Below, piece after piece: positions 12,210 through 25,700 of a DNA stretch of 64,000 nucleotides. How positions within the stretch are numbered: the stretch's first letter is position 1; every line of letters begins with the position of its first letter. The DNA comes from Harmonia axyridis (Eukaryota; Arthropoda; Insecta; Coleoptera; Coccinellidae): NCBI RefSeq assembly GCF_914767665.1, contig NC_059503.1, positions 58,980,352 through 59,044,351 on the forward strand. The letters run 5' to 3'. Made by a program: the position numbers and the translations under genes. Under the pieces are notes generated by a model. It made no database searches and had not been told where the DNA came from. It was given only the letters and a program-made list of their open reading frames with translations.

Positions 12210-12715
12210 TCATGGCAAGTACCCAAGGGAATTCTCTAAGCTATTGATGTCACCATCCAACATATGATAATGATGATTTCCATGGAGGTAATTTCTTGGG
12301 TCCTCTTTTCTGTTACCGATACTAGATCTTCTCGAGTCATCTGATTGACTCTGAATAGTATACAAACCATTTTTTGAGCTGAACAGCTGCGGGTTTGTTG
12401 ATTTGTAGAAATTCCTGCCGCTGCTGTACAGAGTGTTTTGTATCATACGTCCATGATGTGCTTTAGTTTGGATGTCAGCGTATGTTAAGTTTCTGCAAGG
12501 TACGGAACCGTGGCTTTTGAAACTATTGTAAATGTTATTCGACGCTACAACAGGGTTCATTGATCTTTCGAACCTGTCCAAGTGTTTCAAGTCCGTTGTT
12601 TGGTTCAGCTTCAAGTCGGCAAAAAGAGCTGCTATTTCTGCAGTTTTCTTGACTGACAGAGCTTCGTGGCAAGTTGCTGAAGAAGCTATGGTGGCATCTT
12701 GTAATTTCATTTCTT
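12210..12715 (-). CDS. PTB gene exon 7 (terminal)
   Basis: Acceptor TTTCTCTTCTAG joins in phase 1 to give GSNK-KEMKLQDATIASSA. Encodes 168 residues, with an early helical part (HEALSVKKTAEIAALFADLK) and a Ser/Asn/His-rich end finishing NSLGYLP. The stop is at 12210. No domain recognised. Confidence 0.83.
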
Positions 12716-15700
12716 CTAGAAGAGAAATATAGTTTACGATGAACAAATATTCGTACCTTATTTACACTGCGCAAAAAAATTAACGCACATTATGGAAATC
12801 TCAAATTTATTCTACAACTGAAGGTGTTCTCAATGATAATTATTTTTATCAGAATTATGCAAGCATATGTAATCCACTTTCAACGTTTCTCTTCAATACA
12901 GATGTTTTTTCCCAGCAGGAATAAAAAAAGATGAGATTATCAGATTTTGAATGTATTGGCTCCATTCTGAAATCAGTTGTTCTCGATAAATTCTAGTGAT
13001 CAATAGTTTTTCTTTCGTTTGATTTTCTACACTCGATCGCTATGCAACGCGAAACACGTAATTTGACCCAAGAGGAATGTGCCCAAGCGGTAGTTTTACG
13101 AGAAGAAGGGTGGACATACTAAAGAATTGCAGAAAGGTTTGGAGTTTCCCATACAAGTGTATCCAGAATGTTGCAGTGATTCAGGGAGATAGGTATGAAT
13201 GTCCGAAGACCAGCACATGGTAGACCACGGGTAACAACTGCCAATCAAGAACGTTACTTGAGAGTTTCTTCGTTGAGACAACGGTTTGTAACCGCTCGCC
13301 TCCTTCAAAATCAGCTTGAACAAACTCTGGGGTGCAAATTAGCACTCAGACAATAAGAAATCGCCTCAGAGAATATGATTTAAGGCCTCGTGTCGCGGTA
13401 AGAGGCCCAGCTCTTACCCCAGCCCATCGAAGGCGCGTTTGGATTTTGCGAGAGAGCATATCCATTGGGAAGAAGCTGATTGGGAAAGAGTTCTCTTCAC
13501 AGATGAGTCTAGATTCTGCCTCTACCATTGTGATCGACGTTCCCTTGTATACAGACGTCCACATGAAATATATGCTCAGTGCAATTTCCTGAATACTACT
13601 GGTTTCGGGGGAATATATTATGGTATGAGGTGGAATATCTTTGACTGCTCGCACAGACCTAGTGGTCGTTGATAATGGAGCTATGAATGCTGATAGGTAT
13701 ATAAGGAACATTCTTGAAGAGCATGTAGTGCCATTTGCCCTATACATTGGTGAAAATTTCATTTTTATGGACGATAATGCCAGACCCCATCGTGCGCGCA
13801 TCGTTCAGGAGTACCTTGAAGAGGTTGAAGTCTCTCGAATGGAATGGCCAGAAAGAAGTCCAGATCTCAATCCGATTGAGCAGGTTTGGGACAACATCAA
13901 TAGAAGGCTGAGAAGTTCAGAAAATCATCCAGCTACTCTTAATGACTTAGGAATCCAACTCAGAGAAATCTGGGAAGTATTAGATCAGATCATTTCAAGA
14001 TAACTCATTTTGAGTATGAACCGTCGTTGCCGAGCTGTAATTAACGCAAGGGGTGGAAATACCAAGTATTAAATCACTTATCAGCATTCCAGTATTTTGA
14101 AATTGTTTATTTCTCTTCTTTCACATAAGATTCGATGAAATCCTGAATTTTTCTTCCATTTAATGTATTTTGTTTCGTTCAAAACCTTCCCGAGAGAACA
14201 TAAAAAATAAGTTATAAAGTCAATGTAGAGTTAACTTTCATTAAAATTGAGATTTTCAGAACGTGCGTTAATTTTTTGCGCAGTGTATATTAATCTACAT
14301 TAGCGTTAATTCAGAGCATGATAATGAGCTCACAGGCTAAGAACTAAGAGTTAATTCAAGTTTATTTAACAAATGACGAAAACGGTTATGCTGAAATATT
14401 GTCAATTTTGTCGATTATTGTGGTGTTGCACACATTGCGTTGTTTCCAAAACGCTAACAATAATTAATACTATTCGAGCATTATGCGCTATGTTCTTCTT
14501 CAAAAGTTTAGAAATTATGAAAGGTAAAAGAAATAAAACAATCCGGGAGTACTTACTTTTGTTGGATCCATATTTGGTTGACTTGTAGGCTCTCGAAGAA
14601 CTTTGTTTAAGCAATCCAATTCGTTCTGATTCGCTCAAAGCTCTAGGAAACATTCCAACACCTTTGTACTTCCGGAAGTCTTCATAATTAGAAAATAGGT
14701 CGTACTGTACAGGTTCACTATACCTTTGTCCTCTGTTGCCACCCTGGCTGTAGTTATAACTATAGTAGGGGTCTATTGGTCTTGACAATGTTTTCAGTCT
14801 ATCGTAGTAAGAATCACCAGGGTAACGAAGGTATTCTAAACTTTTGGTGCTTTTTGTGTTGGAGCTTTTCTTGCATAATTTTCTATGTTTTTCAGGTTGG
14901 GGTACGATGCCTTTCTGTTTGAGTTGCTCAAGTATGGGTGTTGTTTTCTGGGATCTTGGACAATAACATTTGTTGCTCTCGGTGCAACTGTCTGTATCGC
15001 AGCCACAAAATGTCAAGGTACCATCGAGACAGGGACAATTATCGTTAGGTAGGTTGTCTTGTTTGGATTTGCACTTTTTCTTATTGTACTGTTTGTTTCC
15101 CAAACTACAGTAACATTTATCTGCTGAAGTACACGTACAGCTGTCACTGTCATATGAACAATCTGAACAGGAAACATAACCGCTAGAAGAGTTTCTATGT
15201 GGGTTAACGTTAAGTGCATTCGGTGCTTTAGGCCTTCTCACTGACAAAAAATCACTTTCTTCGGATGTACTTAACCTGTCTCTCTTGGCTCTCGAGTCAT
15301 GAGATTTCTTCTTCTGCACCTGCTTTTTCGTGGTTTGTATTTCTTCTTTAGGTGTAAAATGCCTAGTATCGTAGGAAGATGACGATATAGAACTCTCCGG
15401 TAGTTTCGTTTGGGCAGATTCTATGTTCAATTTGTGTTTCTTCGTTTTTCTGCACAACCTCAGCCTGAAATTCTTTCGCAGTATCAATTTCAGTCTTCTA
15501 AATTTCCCTCCAATTTTCAAGCGGTGAGATTTGACCTGAGTCTTCTTGAGGATTTTTTTCTTCTGTCGCCTCATTATGGATTTTGATCTTTGATACAGTT
15601 CATCTTTTGTTAGTGTCACGGATAGTTTTAATAGAAACTCCTTGTATATGGGCTTGAGATCGTTGAAGGACATTCCATTGGAGTCGATGATTACTCCAAG

Positions 15701-18700
15701 TATTTCGTCCATGGAGTGGAGGCCCTCGTGCTGACGAAACTCACTGAAGAGCTCGTTGAACCCTATAGGTGATCCACCGCTTGCTTGGCCATTTGCTCTG
15801 GAAAAGAGGGTTCTTCTACAATGTAATAAAATATTTTATGAAATAAGGGTTGTATCAGAAATGAAGCTAGATGATAGTTTGTAAGATTGAAGTATTCGAA
15901 GATATAGGCTACGAAGAATATGACTTAACCGTATTTGTTATTGTACAGTGTACATGCATAAGGTGTGCAACTAAGTTCCTGCTGTTTTTTCGATGAAAAT
16001 GCAACTTTATTGTGAAAAAATGGTTGAAAAATGAATCATTCAAAGTATTGCCATTATTATGTTATCTACAACTCTTTTCCATCTTTCTTGTAGAATACGA
16101 ATATTTATTTTGTTATTAAGGGGGATATTATGCGACTAACACCCAGTTGCAGGAAAGTTCATTAAATTTAATGTCGCATTAAAATTTTAATCCTCCATTA
16201 AACGGTGCAGGTAGACAATAGGCTTCTCCTACTGGAGGATTGAAATTTTAATGAAAGCATTAAATTTTAATTCAGGTTCCTGCAACAGGGTGATAATGGC
16301 TTTGTTAGCCAGTTCATCTTCCTCTTATCTACTCGATATGCTTTATTCCCTAGAATCATTCACTTCTTTTATATATTAAAATCAATAGATTCATTTCGTC
16401 TTCCAAGATTTGCCTAAGGAATACAAACAGGTATCTACACATCCACTTTTTGTCGGTGTTTAGACATGAGTGTTCTAAGCTATAGGATCGCCAAACTCAT
16501 TTATATTTTCGTGTATCACTTGATGATCAAATTTATTGCAAATTGCCAAAAAATGAGGAAGTATTTCTTCTTATAACTGAATCACTGAATAAATTTCAGT
16601 TATACTTCAATCACTAATCAGAAAATTAGCAGAATCATTGCCGATCTCGGTATATACTATACTTCTTGATATTGGAAGATATTACATAGGCGTACAACTT
16701 CGCTTCCGCCGTTTTTTTTCCGAAATTCGAGGCTTTATTGTAAAAAACTGGGTATACATTTATGATTCAAAGTATTGTCCATCGCTGGCCACTACTTCCT
16801 CTCATCTTTCGGGCAGCATACGAATCCCGCGTTTAAAAAACTGGTCATCTTTTGAAGCAATTGACGAATCGATCCAATTTTTTACTTTTTCATAAGACCG
16901 GAAATGCTTGTCAGCCAGGCCGTGTGCTATTGATCGAAACAAGTGTTTGTCAATCCCAATGATCCTGCCAGTTCTTGTTGCGTTTCAAACGAGTCTTGAT
17001 CAAGTAATGTCTCCAAACAATGTCTCGAAAACAAATCGACTAATATTTCGATGGCGTTATGTTTACGAATACTTTAGCTTATTTACGATCTATTTATTTC
17101 GACTACCATTTACCGCTACAAAAACATCTATGGCAAAACGGGGGAAGCAAAGTTGTACACCTAATATATCGAATATCATCATTTCAAAATTTCATAGTCT
17201 TATGACGTGATTTTTCTTCAATTTGGTCTTATGACCTTTAAGATTTGAAATTCAAGGATTCATTCATCATACTGGAAGGATTATTGAGCAACTTTCATGC
17301 AAAAACTAAAAATGTAGTAAGGAGTCCAATTATTCAATAAGGTTCCAAATTAAAAAATAGTACATTGTGCAACAAGTGGGAAAAGTCCAACTTTTCTCGC
17401 GAGTGTGGCACGAGCCTGAAACGCGAGTGCCGCAAACACACGAGCGAGAAAAGGACTTTCTCCACATGTGGCACACTATACTTCTCCTACAACTGCACAA
17501 ATTTCAATAATTCAAGTAATGGACTTGATTCAAATCAAAATGGCCTTCGTTGACAGTATGCGCTAATTTATTGCGTTTCCATAGAAACGACTCAAAAGCT
17601 CAATTTCATTGATCTACCAAGTGAGGTGTGGGCAAAGTGCCGTGAGAAATAATATTTCCCACAGTATGAGCAATACAGAGTTCTGAAATTGAGTAAGCTA
17701 TGAAGAATACGCTACTTTTCATAGCAGTTGTAGGAAAAAGTATATTTCCCTTCACAAAAATCAAATCCAGCGCATTGAACGTCAAAATCAGAATTAGTCT
17801 CAATGTCATATTCCATTAGAGAACTATAGAAGTTGTCTATTTGAATCATATTTGATACTATATTCATCATTAAGATAACTTAAGATAAATGTATATGCGA
17901 TAAAAACTCACCTCGTCACTTTAGATTTGTATCTGGTCAGTCCACCAGCATTGAGAAAACTGCCAGATCTTGGAATAGTGACTTTGGTCAATATATCCCC
18001 TGAGTTTTCTTTTTTTCTCACTATTTCGTTTTTTCTCCTCAGACTCTGTAGCCTTTTTAAACCCGTCTGGGTATCGTTGTTTCCACCCATCATCTGTTTT
18101 ATTTCAGCTGTGATCTGCTTCTGTTCCCGGCTCATGAACGTACTGATTTTATCTGAAACGAAAAAAAAATGCAATCAGTCGAAGGTAAATTCCAACAAAA
18201 ATGTAACTTTTTTACCAGTGAATGTTGGAGGTTTGATCTCCTTGATCTCATCATTTTCGTTAGAATTGTCGGCGTTGTCACTTTGGCTGCGCATTTCGGT
18301 TACTTTTACGGGTTCCTCATAGGGAGTTATGGCATCTAAGTCTTCTTGTTTCGTCGAAGGAGCACTGGGCGCTTTCTTCGTCTTTGTACTTTTCTTCGGA
18401 ATCTTTGTTGTGGCCGATTGCAGCAGCGGTTGAGTATCTGAAGATTGCTGTAAGAAATCACGATTAGGTACTCATCCTACGTCATAGTTTCCGACTAAAA
18501 AATCGACTATCATTGAAAGCAAGTATTTTTCGTGCAAATCGAAAAAATCTAGAGATAATAATCGAGATGAAATAAACAAATTTCTTTGTGATGTCCCAGA
18601 TGTAACTTATTTTTTGCACAAGGTAAAATGTTTTAAGTTATGTTTAATGCTTCTTATGCATCTTCTTCAACAGCAGAAATTAATATCAATAATTGCACAA

Positions 18701-21700
18701 ACTGTACGTTCAATAATTATTTTTGAGATTGAATTAATTTTGTACTTTAATTAAAATATAGAGTTGTTACACTTCAAATCAGATTACATTTGGTTTATAT
18801 TCATTAAAATTATGATCGAGTCTTCACTGTATTCTACACTGCGCAAAAGAATTAACGCACATTATGGAAATCTCAAATTTATTCTACAACTGAAGGTGTT
18901 CTCAATGATAATTATTTTTATCAGAATTATGCATGCATATGTTATCCACTTTCAACGTTTTTCTTCAATACAGATGTTTTTTCCCAGCAGGAATAAAAAA
19001 AGATGAGATTATCAGATTTTGAATGTAATGGCTCCATTCTGAAATTAGTTGGTCTCGATCAATTCTAGTGATCAATAGTTTTTCTTTCGTTTGATTTTCT
19101 ACACTCGATCGCTATGCAACGCGAAACACGCAATTTGACCCAAGAGGAATGTGCCCAAGCGATAGTTTTGCGAGAAGAAGGGTGGAGATACACAAAAATT
19201 GCAGAAATGTTTGGAGTTTCCCATACAAGTGTGTCCCGAATGTTGCAGCGATTCAGAGAGACAGGTATGAATGTCCGAAGACCAGGACAGGGTAGACCAC
19301 GGGTAACAACTGCCATTCAAGAACGTTACTTGAGAGTTTCTTCGTTGAGACAACCGCTCGCCTCCTTCAAAATCAGCTTGAGCAAACTCATGGGGTGCAA
19401 ATTAGCACTCAGACAATAAGAAATCGTCTCAGAGAATATGATTTAAGGCCTCGTGTCGCGGCAAGAGGCCCAGCTCTTACCCCAGCCCATCGAAGGGCGC
19501 GTTTGGATTTTACGAGAGAGCATATCCATTGGGAAGAGGCTGATTGGGAAAGAGTTCTCTTCACAGATGAGTCTAGATTCTGACTCTACCATTGTGATCG
19601 ATGTTTCCTTGTATACAGACGTCCACATGAAAGATATGCTCAGTGCACTCTTTCCCAATCAGCCTCTTCCCAATGGATATGCTCTCTCGCAAAATCCAAA
19701 CGCGCCCTTCGATGGGCTGGGGTAAGAGCTGGGCCTCTTGTCGCGAAACGAGGCCTTAAATCATATTCTCTGAGGCGATTTCTTATTGTCTGAGTGCTAA
19801 TTTGCACCCCATGAGTTTGCTCAAGCTGATTTTGAAGGAGGCGCAGTGTATAACTAAAATAAAAATTTCGTATCTACTTTTGTTTACTACACTTACGGAT
19901 TTGAGTTAGAATAATTTAACTTATATTTCTCTAAAATTGTGTATCTTGAAAATTTGAGCTCCTAGGTAAAAATGAATACGTTATTTGAATTCAGGACATC
20001 AAATTGATATAGAATCAGCTCAAAAAACCTCGACACCAACACAGCTGTTCCCCTATGTAACTATTAAAGATAATGAAAGAGCTTTCATCAAGTACGAATC
20101 ATTATAATACGAAAAATGCGAATAAACTTTAAAAACAGATAAACACTCAACTCACTTGAAGTATATGGAATTTCTCCTGGTAATGTTCCTTAAGAAAACT
20201 TGAACCCAACGGCGTTGATTACTAAAGGATGTTTACCGATAAGAAGTAGTGCTGAGAGAATTCTATCGAAAAACTAGTCACATTAAGGTGTACAACGGAG
20301 AACATGTATGAACCGCAGAAAGTACGCTATTGAAACTTCTGGTAGACAACACACGACCGGAAATAGTATTATTCGTTTAACTTCGAATGATAAATGCGTT
20401 TTGGAATGGATGCAAGCAACAATGAAAGCTGCTATTATTGTCGCGTGCCAATTCATGAGGAAAAAGCCTTATTATTATATCATTTGCGGCAGATATTAAC
20501 AGATTAATGGTGAGAATAAGTGTAGCTTTCAGTGCAGATAAATGGGTTAAAACTACACTTAAAGAGTGCACTTTTTATAGATTTGTCTTACTGATCTGAA
20601 ATGCTTGATTTTGGTTTATGGAGCATGGTCTCCAGATATTGGAGTAGATGGCAATACGACGTACAAGGTGTTTCTTGATGTGAGCGAAATTTTATAGGTG
20701 AAGGGTGTTTTTTTTTAGAGCTATAGAACTTTAAATTGCAATAAAACAACGATGGATTATTCGATTGACATGAATTTTATTTATCCGCAAGATAATCTTG
20801 TGGCATTATATTCTAAATATGATTTCTGCCATATGACCGCCACGGCTGGCTCGGATGTTGTCCAATCTGGACGTCCAATTTTCGATGACCTTTTTAACAT
20901 TTGTGGTCGTATATCGGCAATAACACAGCGAATGTTGTCTTCCAAATGGTCAAGGGTTTGTGGCTTATCCGCATAGACCAATGACTTTACATAGCCTCAC
21001 AGAAAGTAGTCTAGCGGTGTTAAATCACAAGATCTTGGAGGCTAATTCATAGGTCCAAAACGTGAAATTATGTGGTCACCAAACGTGTCTTTCAATAAAT
21101 CGATTGTGGCACGAGCTGTGTGACATGTTGCGCCGTCTTGTTGGAACCACAGCTCCTGGACATGGTTGTTCAATTCAGGAATAAAAAGTTAGTAATCATG
21201 GCTCTATACCGATCACCATTGAATGTAACGTTCTGGCCATCATCGTTTTTGAAGAAGTACGGACCAATGATTTCACCAGCCCATAAAGCGCACCAAACAG
21301 TCAGTTTTTCTGGATGTAACGGTGTTTCGACATATACTTGAGGATCAGCTCCACTCTAAATGCGGCAGTTTTGTTTGTTGACGTAGCCAGAAGTACGCTT
21401 CATCGCTAAACAAAATAAAATGGACTTAGTGCGCGATACGTATTCCGCACAGAACCATTATTTTCGAAATAAAATTGCACTATTTGCAAGCGTTGTTCAG
21501 GCGTGAGTCTATTCATGAAGAATTGCCAAACCAAACTGAGAATAAATCACTTGACAGCTGTTAAATCGGTCGCCATTTTGAACAGTAATGCCAACTTAAA
21601 GTTATATACCTCGAAAAAAAAACACCCGTTAGTAGGTATCGAAAATCAAGTTTAGTTTGTTCTGAAGAATTTTATTTGAAAATGCATCTTTTGGTAGCTA

Positions 21701-22668
21701 TAATCCCGAACGATTACTCCCAGATGGTTTCTGCTGAATCAATTGAGATATGTATGTATGTTTGTATGTATATTGTCTTTATTTCCAGCTAAACTTACAT
21801 CAATTAAAGAAAAGCAAACAAAAAATACAATTGATATACGTGTTGAGCAAGAAATATGGCGAAGTCCAGGTGAGTCCCTAGGAGACTCCCTGATCCACTC
21901 AACCATGATATATTTATGAAACATGATGAAGTGCTTGGATTTGTCCCATATACAGGGTGGTCCAGGTTCAAGTGCAATAATTTTAGCATCGGATAGAACT
22001 GTCATGAAAAAAAATCCTATAAACATATATCCTAACAAGCTTCGTTCTCGAGATACAGGGTGTTAAAGTTTGGAAAAAGTAAGTTTTTTACTTATACTTT
22101 ATACTAGTATTATTAGGTACATTCAATGTTTTGATTTTTAGGTATTGAAGTCTTGACAAAAGTTTCCTGCCAAACACCACTGTCTTTTTTCGAAAAAATT
22201 GATTCATCTCTAAAATCAACAGAGCTTCATAAAAAAAAGGTCTCTTGAATTATTTTCATAGAATGTTCCATTTTTGATATAATCGAATAAAAAGCAAATA
22301 ATATTCATAAAAATCTACAAAAATTAATTTTTCAAATGTAACAATTAGTGATAAATAAAAGTTCAAATTTTGACGTAGTGTTTTAACGCTTTCAGATGGC
22401 ATTGAATTAAACATTTCTCAAAGACACTCAAACAATAAAAAAATTTGTGTGAATATTTTTAATTGTTTAAGTGTCTGATAAATTTTATTTCTGAATTGTT
22501 CAATTGAATGCAAGCGTTATAATACACTAGGCCGATTTTTGTATTTTCATTCATCATTAATGGAAAAATTTGAAAAATTAATTTTTGTGGATGGTATTTG
22601 CTTTGTACTCGATTATCTTGAAAATGGTACCTTCTTTGAAAAATTCAAAAGAAGAAGAAGTAGAAGTA

Positions 22669-22701
<33 letters not shown>

Positions 22702-25700
22702 ATAATGGTGGTCGTAGTAGTAGTAGTAGTAGTAGTATCAGTAGTAGTAGTAGTACTAGTAGTAGTAGTAGAAGTAGTAGTAGTAGTAGTATCAGTAGTA
22801 GTAGAAGTAGTATTAGTAGTAGAAGTAGTACTAGAATAAGAATAAGAATGAGAATGAGAATGAGAATGAGAATGAGAATGAGAATGAGAATGAGAATGAG
22901 AATAAGAATAAGAATAAGAATAAGAATAAGAATAAGAATAAGAATAAGAATAAGAATAAGAATAAGAATAAGAATAAGAATAAGAATAAGAATAAGAATA
23001 AGAATAAGAATAAGAATAAGAATAAGAATAAGAAGAAGAAGAAGAAGAAGAAAAGAAGAAGAAGAAGTTAAATTCGCGTAAGCACAAGGCGCGATTCGCT
23101 CTCGATAAACTTTTCAGGGGATAACACAATGTTGAAAACAATTTTTCATCTAACACATAATAGGTACCTAATATATCAAATTTCTTCACAGGAACATTTA
23201 GCATTTAATATTGAAATTGATATATTCAGTCAGATGGATTTAGAAGAAAAGTACTCTCTGTACCTAAGCAGAAGACTTGTAGTGGACCTTTGAATCAGTT
23301 CTAGATCATGTAAATGAATGATGAGATATCAAAATGAAATTTTAATATCTCTCATTGATGACTTTATTCAGACGAATTAATCCTCAATCATATAAAAAAT
23401 ATAGATTTCACTGACATATCGAAATGTCGATACCCAATTAAGTCGAAAGATTTCAATTTGCATATGAAAGTTGGCTAAACACAAGCAATAATTATAGGTA
23501 TGCATGTTCATTAAAATCAATAATAATTATTACCTCCTATTACGATGTTCAGTGATGAAACTGAATTTCTATCTTGTTAAGGTAGATCACACACTTTGTA
23601 CTTACATCTAAATTAGACATTTCTGTGTCACTTATAATGGAAGAGGTAGTGCTTCTTTTTCTTCTAGGCGGCCTAACAGGAGGTCCATTGCTGCAATTTT
23701 CATTGTATACACTTGAAGCTATCGACATGCAAGTCACTCCGTTTCTGTTCTTGGGTTTCTTTGCTTTGGCCTTCATTTGAGACATCAAGGACTTATATAG
23801 AGTTGCTGCTATAACTATCGCATCCTCGGATGTTTGGCAAACGAAACTGGAAATAGAAAATTAAGTTCAGTTCAGGAAACATATTCAGATGATCACGAAA
23901 TTTAAAAGAAACTTTGTCTGAAAAGGATCCGGTGTATTATATTTCTATCTATTTCATACTGATTTGTTGAAAATACCATACTTTTTAGCAGTGGTCTAGT
24001 CGGTTGTTGATCTGACATTCTGTCTACGTTGTTAACTAACATTGCAATCTTCAGATGTTTGTAGGTCGTATATTATAGCGAGAACATTTATAATTTTGGA
24101 GATACGCTCCTGTTTAAGAAGCTTTCCCGCATAATACGCTTATTTCGTCGTTCCCTTGACTTTTTTTCCTATACAAAAAGCTCCAATTTGATATGTCATG
24201 AAGAAATGGAATGATAAAAGGATGTAGTAAAAAGATATCCATTTTGAAGGTAATATCATTATGCCTCTCTCATAGAAACCCTCGTCTTTATCGACAAAAC
24301 ATAGATACAGTCGATTTTAACAAGCCTCTGCTGAAGCGAATTTCTCACCAGCAAAATTGTTCGCCATAGACAGGAATAGATAGTAATCACTTAGTGCTAG
24401 GTCCGGACTTTGAGGTGGATGCATAAGAACCTCTCATCTAAACTCCTGAAGCTTCTGGCGAGGTACTATCGATGTGTGTGGCCTGGCGTTGTCCTATCCT
24501 ATTGGCCAAAACTTAGCGCTTCTGGGCGTAGCTTCTTTTAGACAATCCAATTATTGGCAGAATTGGCCGTCAATTCTAGCTTGGCCATCATTTCCGACGG
24601 CTCACCGCGTTTCGACCACGACCGTTTTCGCTTGACGTTGTCGTAAGTGTCACCAAATTTTGTTGGAATTCAGCAGTGATCGCAGATGGAAATTCGGTCT
24701 ATGAGGTTTTTTGCGTTAACTCGTGTGGTACTCATATATTGAGCGTCTTCCTGAGACCAGCTTTATGCAAATGGTTCTGGATGGATCTTTGTGCAATCTT
24801 TAGCTCTTGGGCAATCGAAACATGACTTACAGAACAGTCGGACTCGACAATGTCTATACTTTCATCGACATTATGATCGACAATAAGCTTTCAAGTGCGT
24901 GGTGCATCTTTGACATCGAAATTACCGGAACGGAATTAAGGAAACCAAAATTGTGCGTGATTGGCCGTTATTTTATCAGGACCATTAACACTAATTACTT
25001 TTTCAGTCGAATGGCTTACAATTTCGTCTTTAGCGAAGAAAAATTGTAAAATATAGCTGATATTTTCGTAAGTAATTGCACAACTGGATCAAAATTACCG
25101 ATAATTTTGCATGAGTTCATTTACATTTTTGGAGAAAGCCTGACACCGAAGGTGGAGGGAAATTTTCGATAATTACTCTCCATATACATAGAATCTTTCT
25201 CTTTGATATTGTCTATCTATGACACGCGCTGAAACTAAACTGAGTCAACTAATCACAAAACTGTCACGAAAGTTTTTGTAGTACGAAATCTCATCTTTCT
25301 AACTCCATCTAGTGGAACCCAATCGTAAGATACAGATAACTAAACCCATCACTTGGGAAAATTAATGGATTTCTTTTATCTACACCTAATACTTTCAACA
25401 AAATATTATTTATTACTTTTTTCTAATAATTTTCTAGAGCGAACAGAAAGTGTATAAAAATTAATGATAAATGCATTCGATACACATATGTCCAGTTTTA
25501 AAGACGTTAAGAAAGACTTTGTGTGAAGATTGAAGAACACACTGTACATATTAGCGGTTGGAAGTCACGATGATTTAACTCGATGATTATTCAGTAGCGA
25601 TCAGTTAGAAATCAGTGCGTGAACGAATTTTTCTTGAAGTATGAAGAATTCCGTAAAATCAAGAGAGTATCTACCTGACTCCAATCATTAAATGAGCTAT

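Larger units (their letters stand above)
9076..17730. repeat. Tandem segmental duplication, copy 2 (8655 bp)
   Basis: Second, directly adjacent copy of 421-9075. Its right end continues into exon 5 of the PTB gene, so its right side is the native arrangement, while the left side of copy 1 is the native downstream flank. The internal junction reads agtag followed by tagttttatc; the corresponding right end of copy 2 reads agttgtagg. The copies therefore diverge within 2 bases of the junction, which suggests a small filler or microhomology. Confidence 0.97.

Noticed and set aside
21739..22038. 99-codon minus-strand ORF with hydrophobic start
   Set aside because: It spans a repeat fragment and a microsatellite tail; no recognisable domain.
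22539..23204. Large low-complexity ORFs (Ser-rich, Arg-Ile, Ser-Tyr) on both strands
   Set aside because: They are produced by 3- and 6-base microsatellite repeats that keep every frame open; no splice or codon signal supports a protein.
24807..25049. 80-codon plus-strand ORF
   Set aside because: Antisense to the mariner HTH remnant read on the minus strand.
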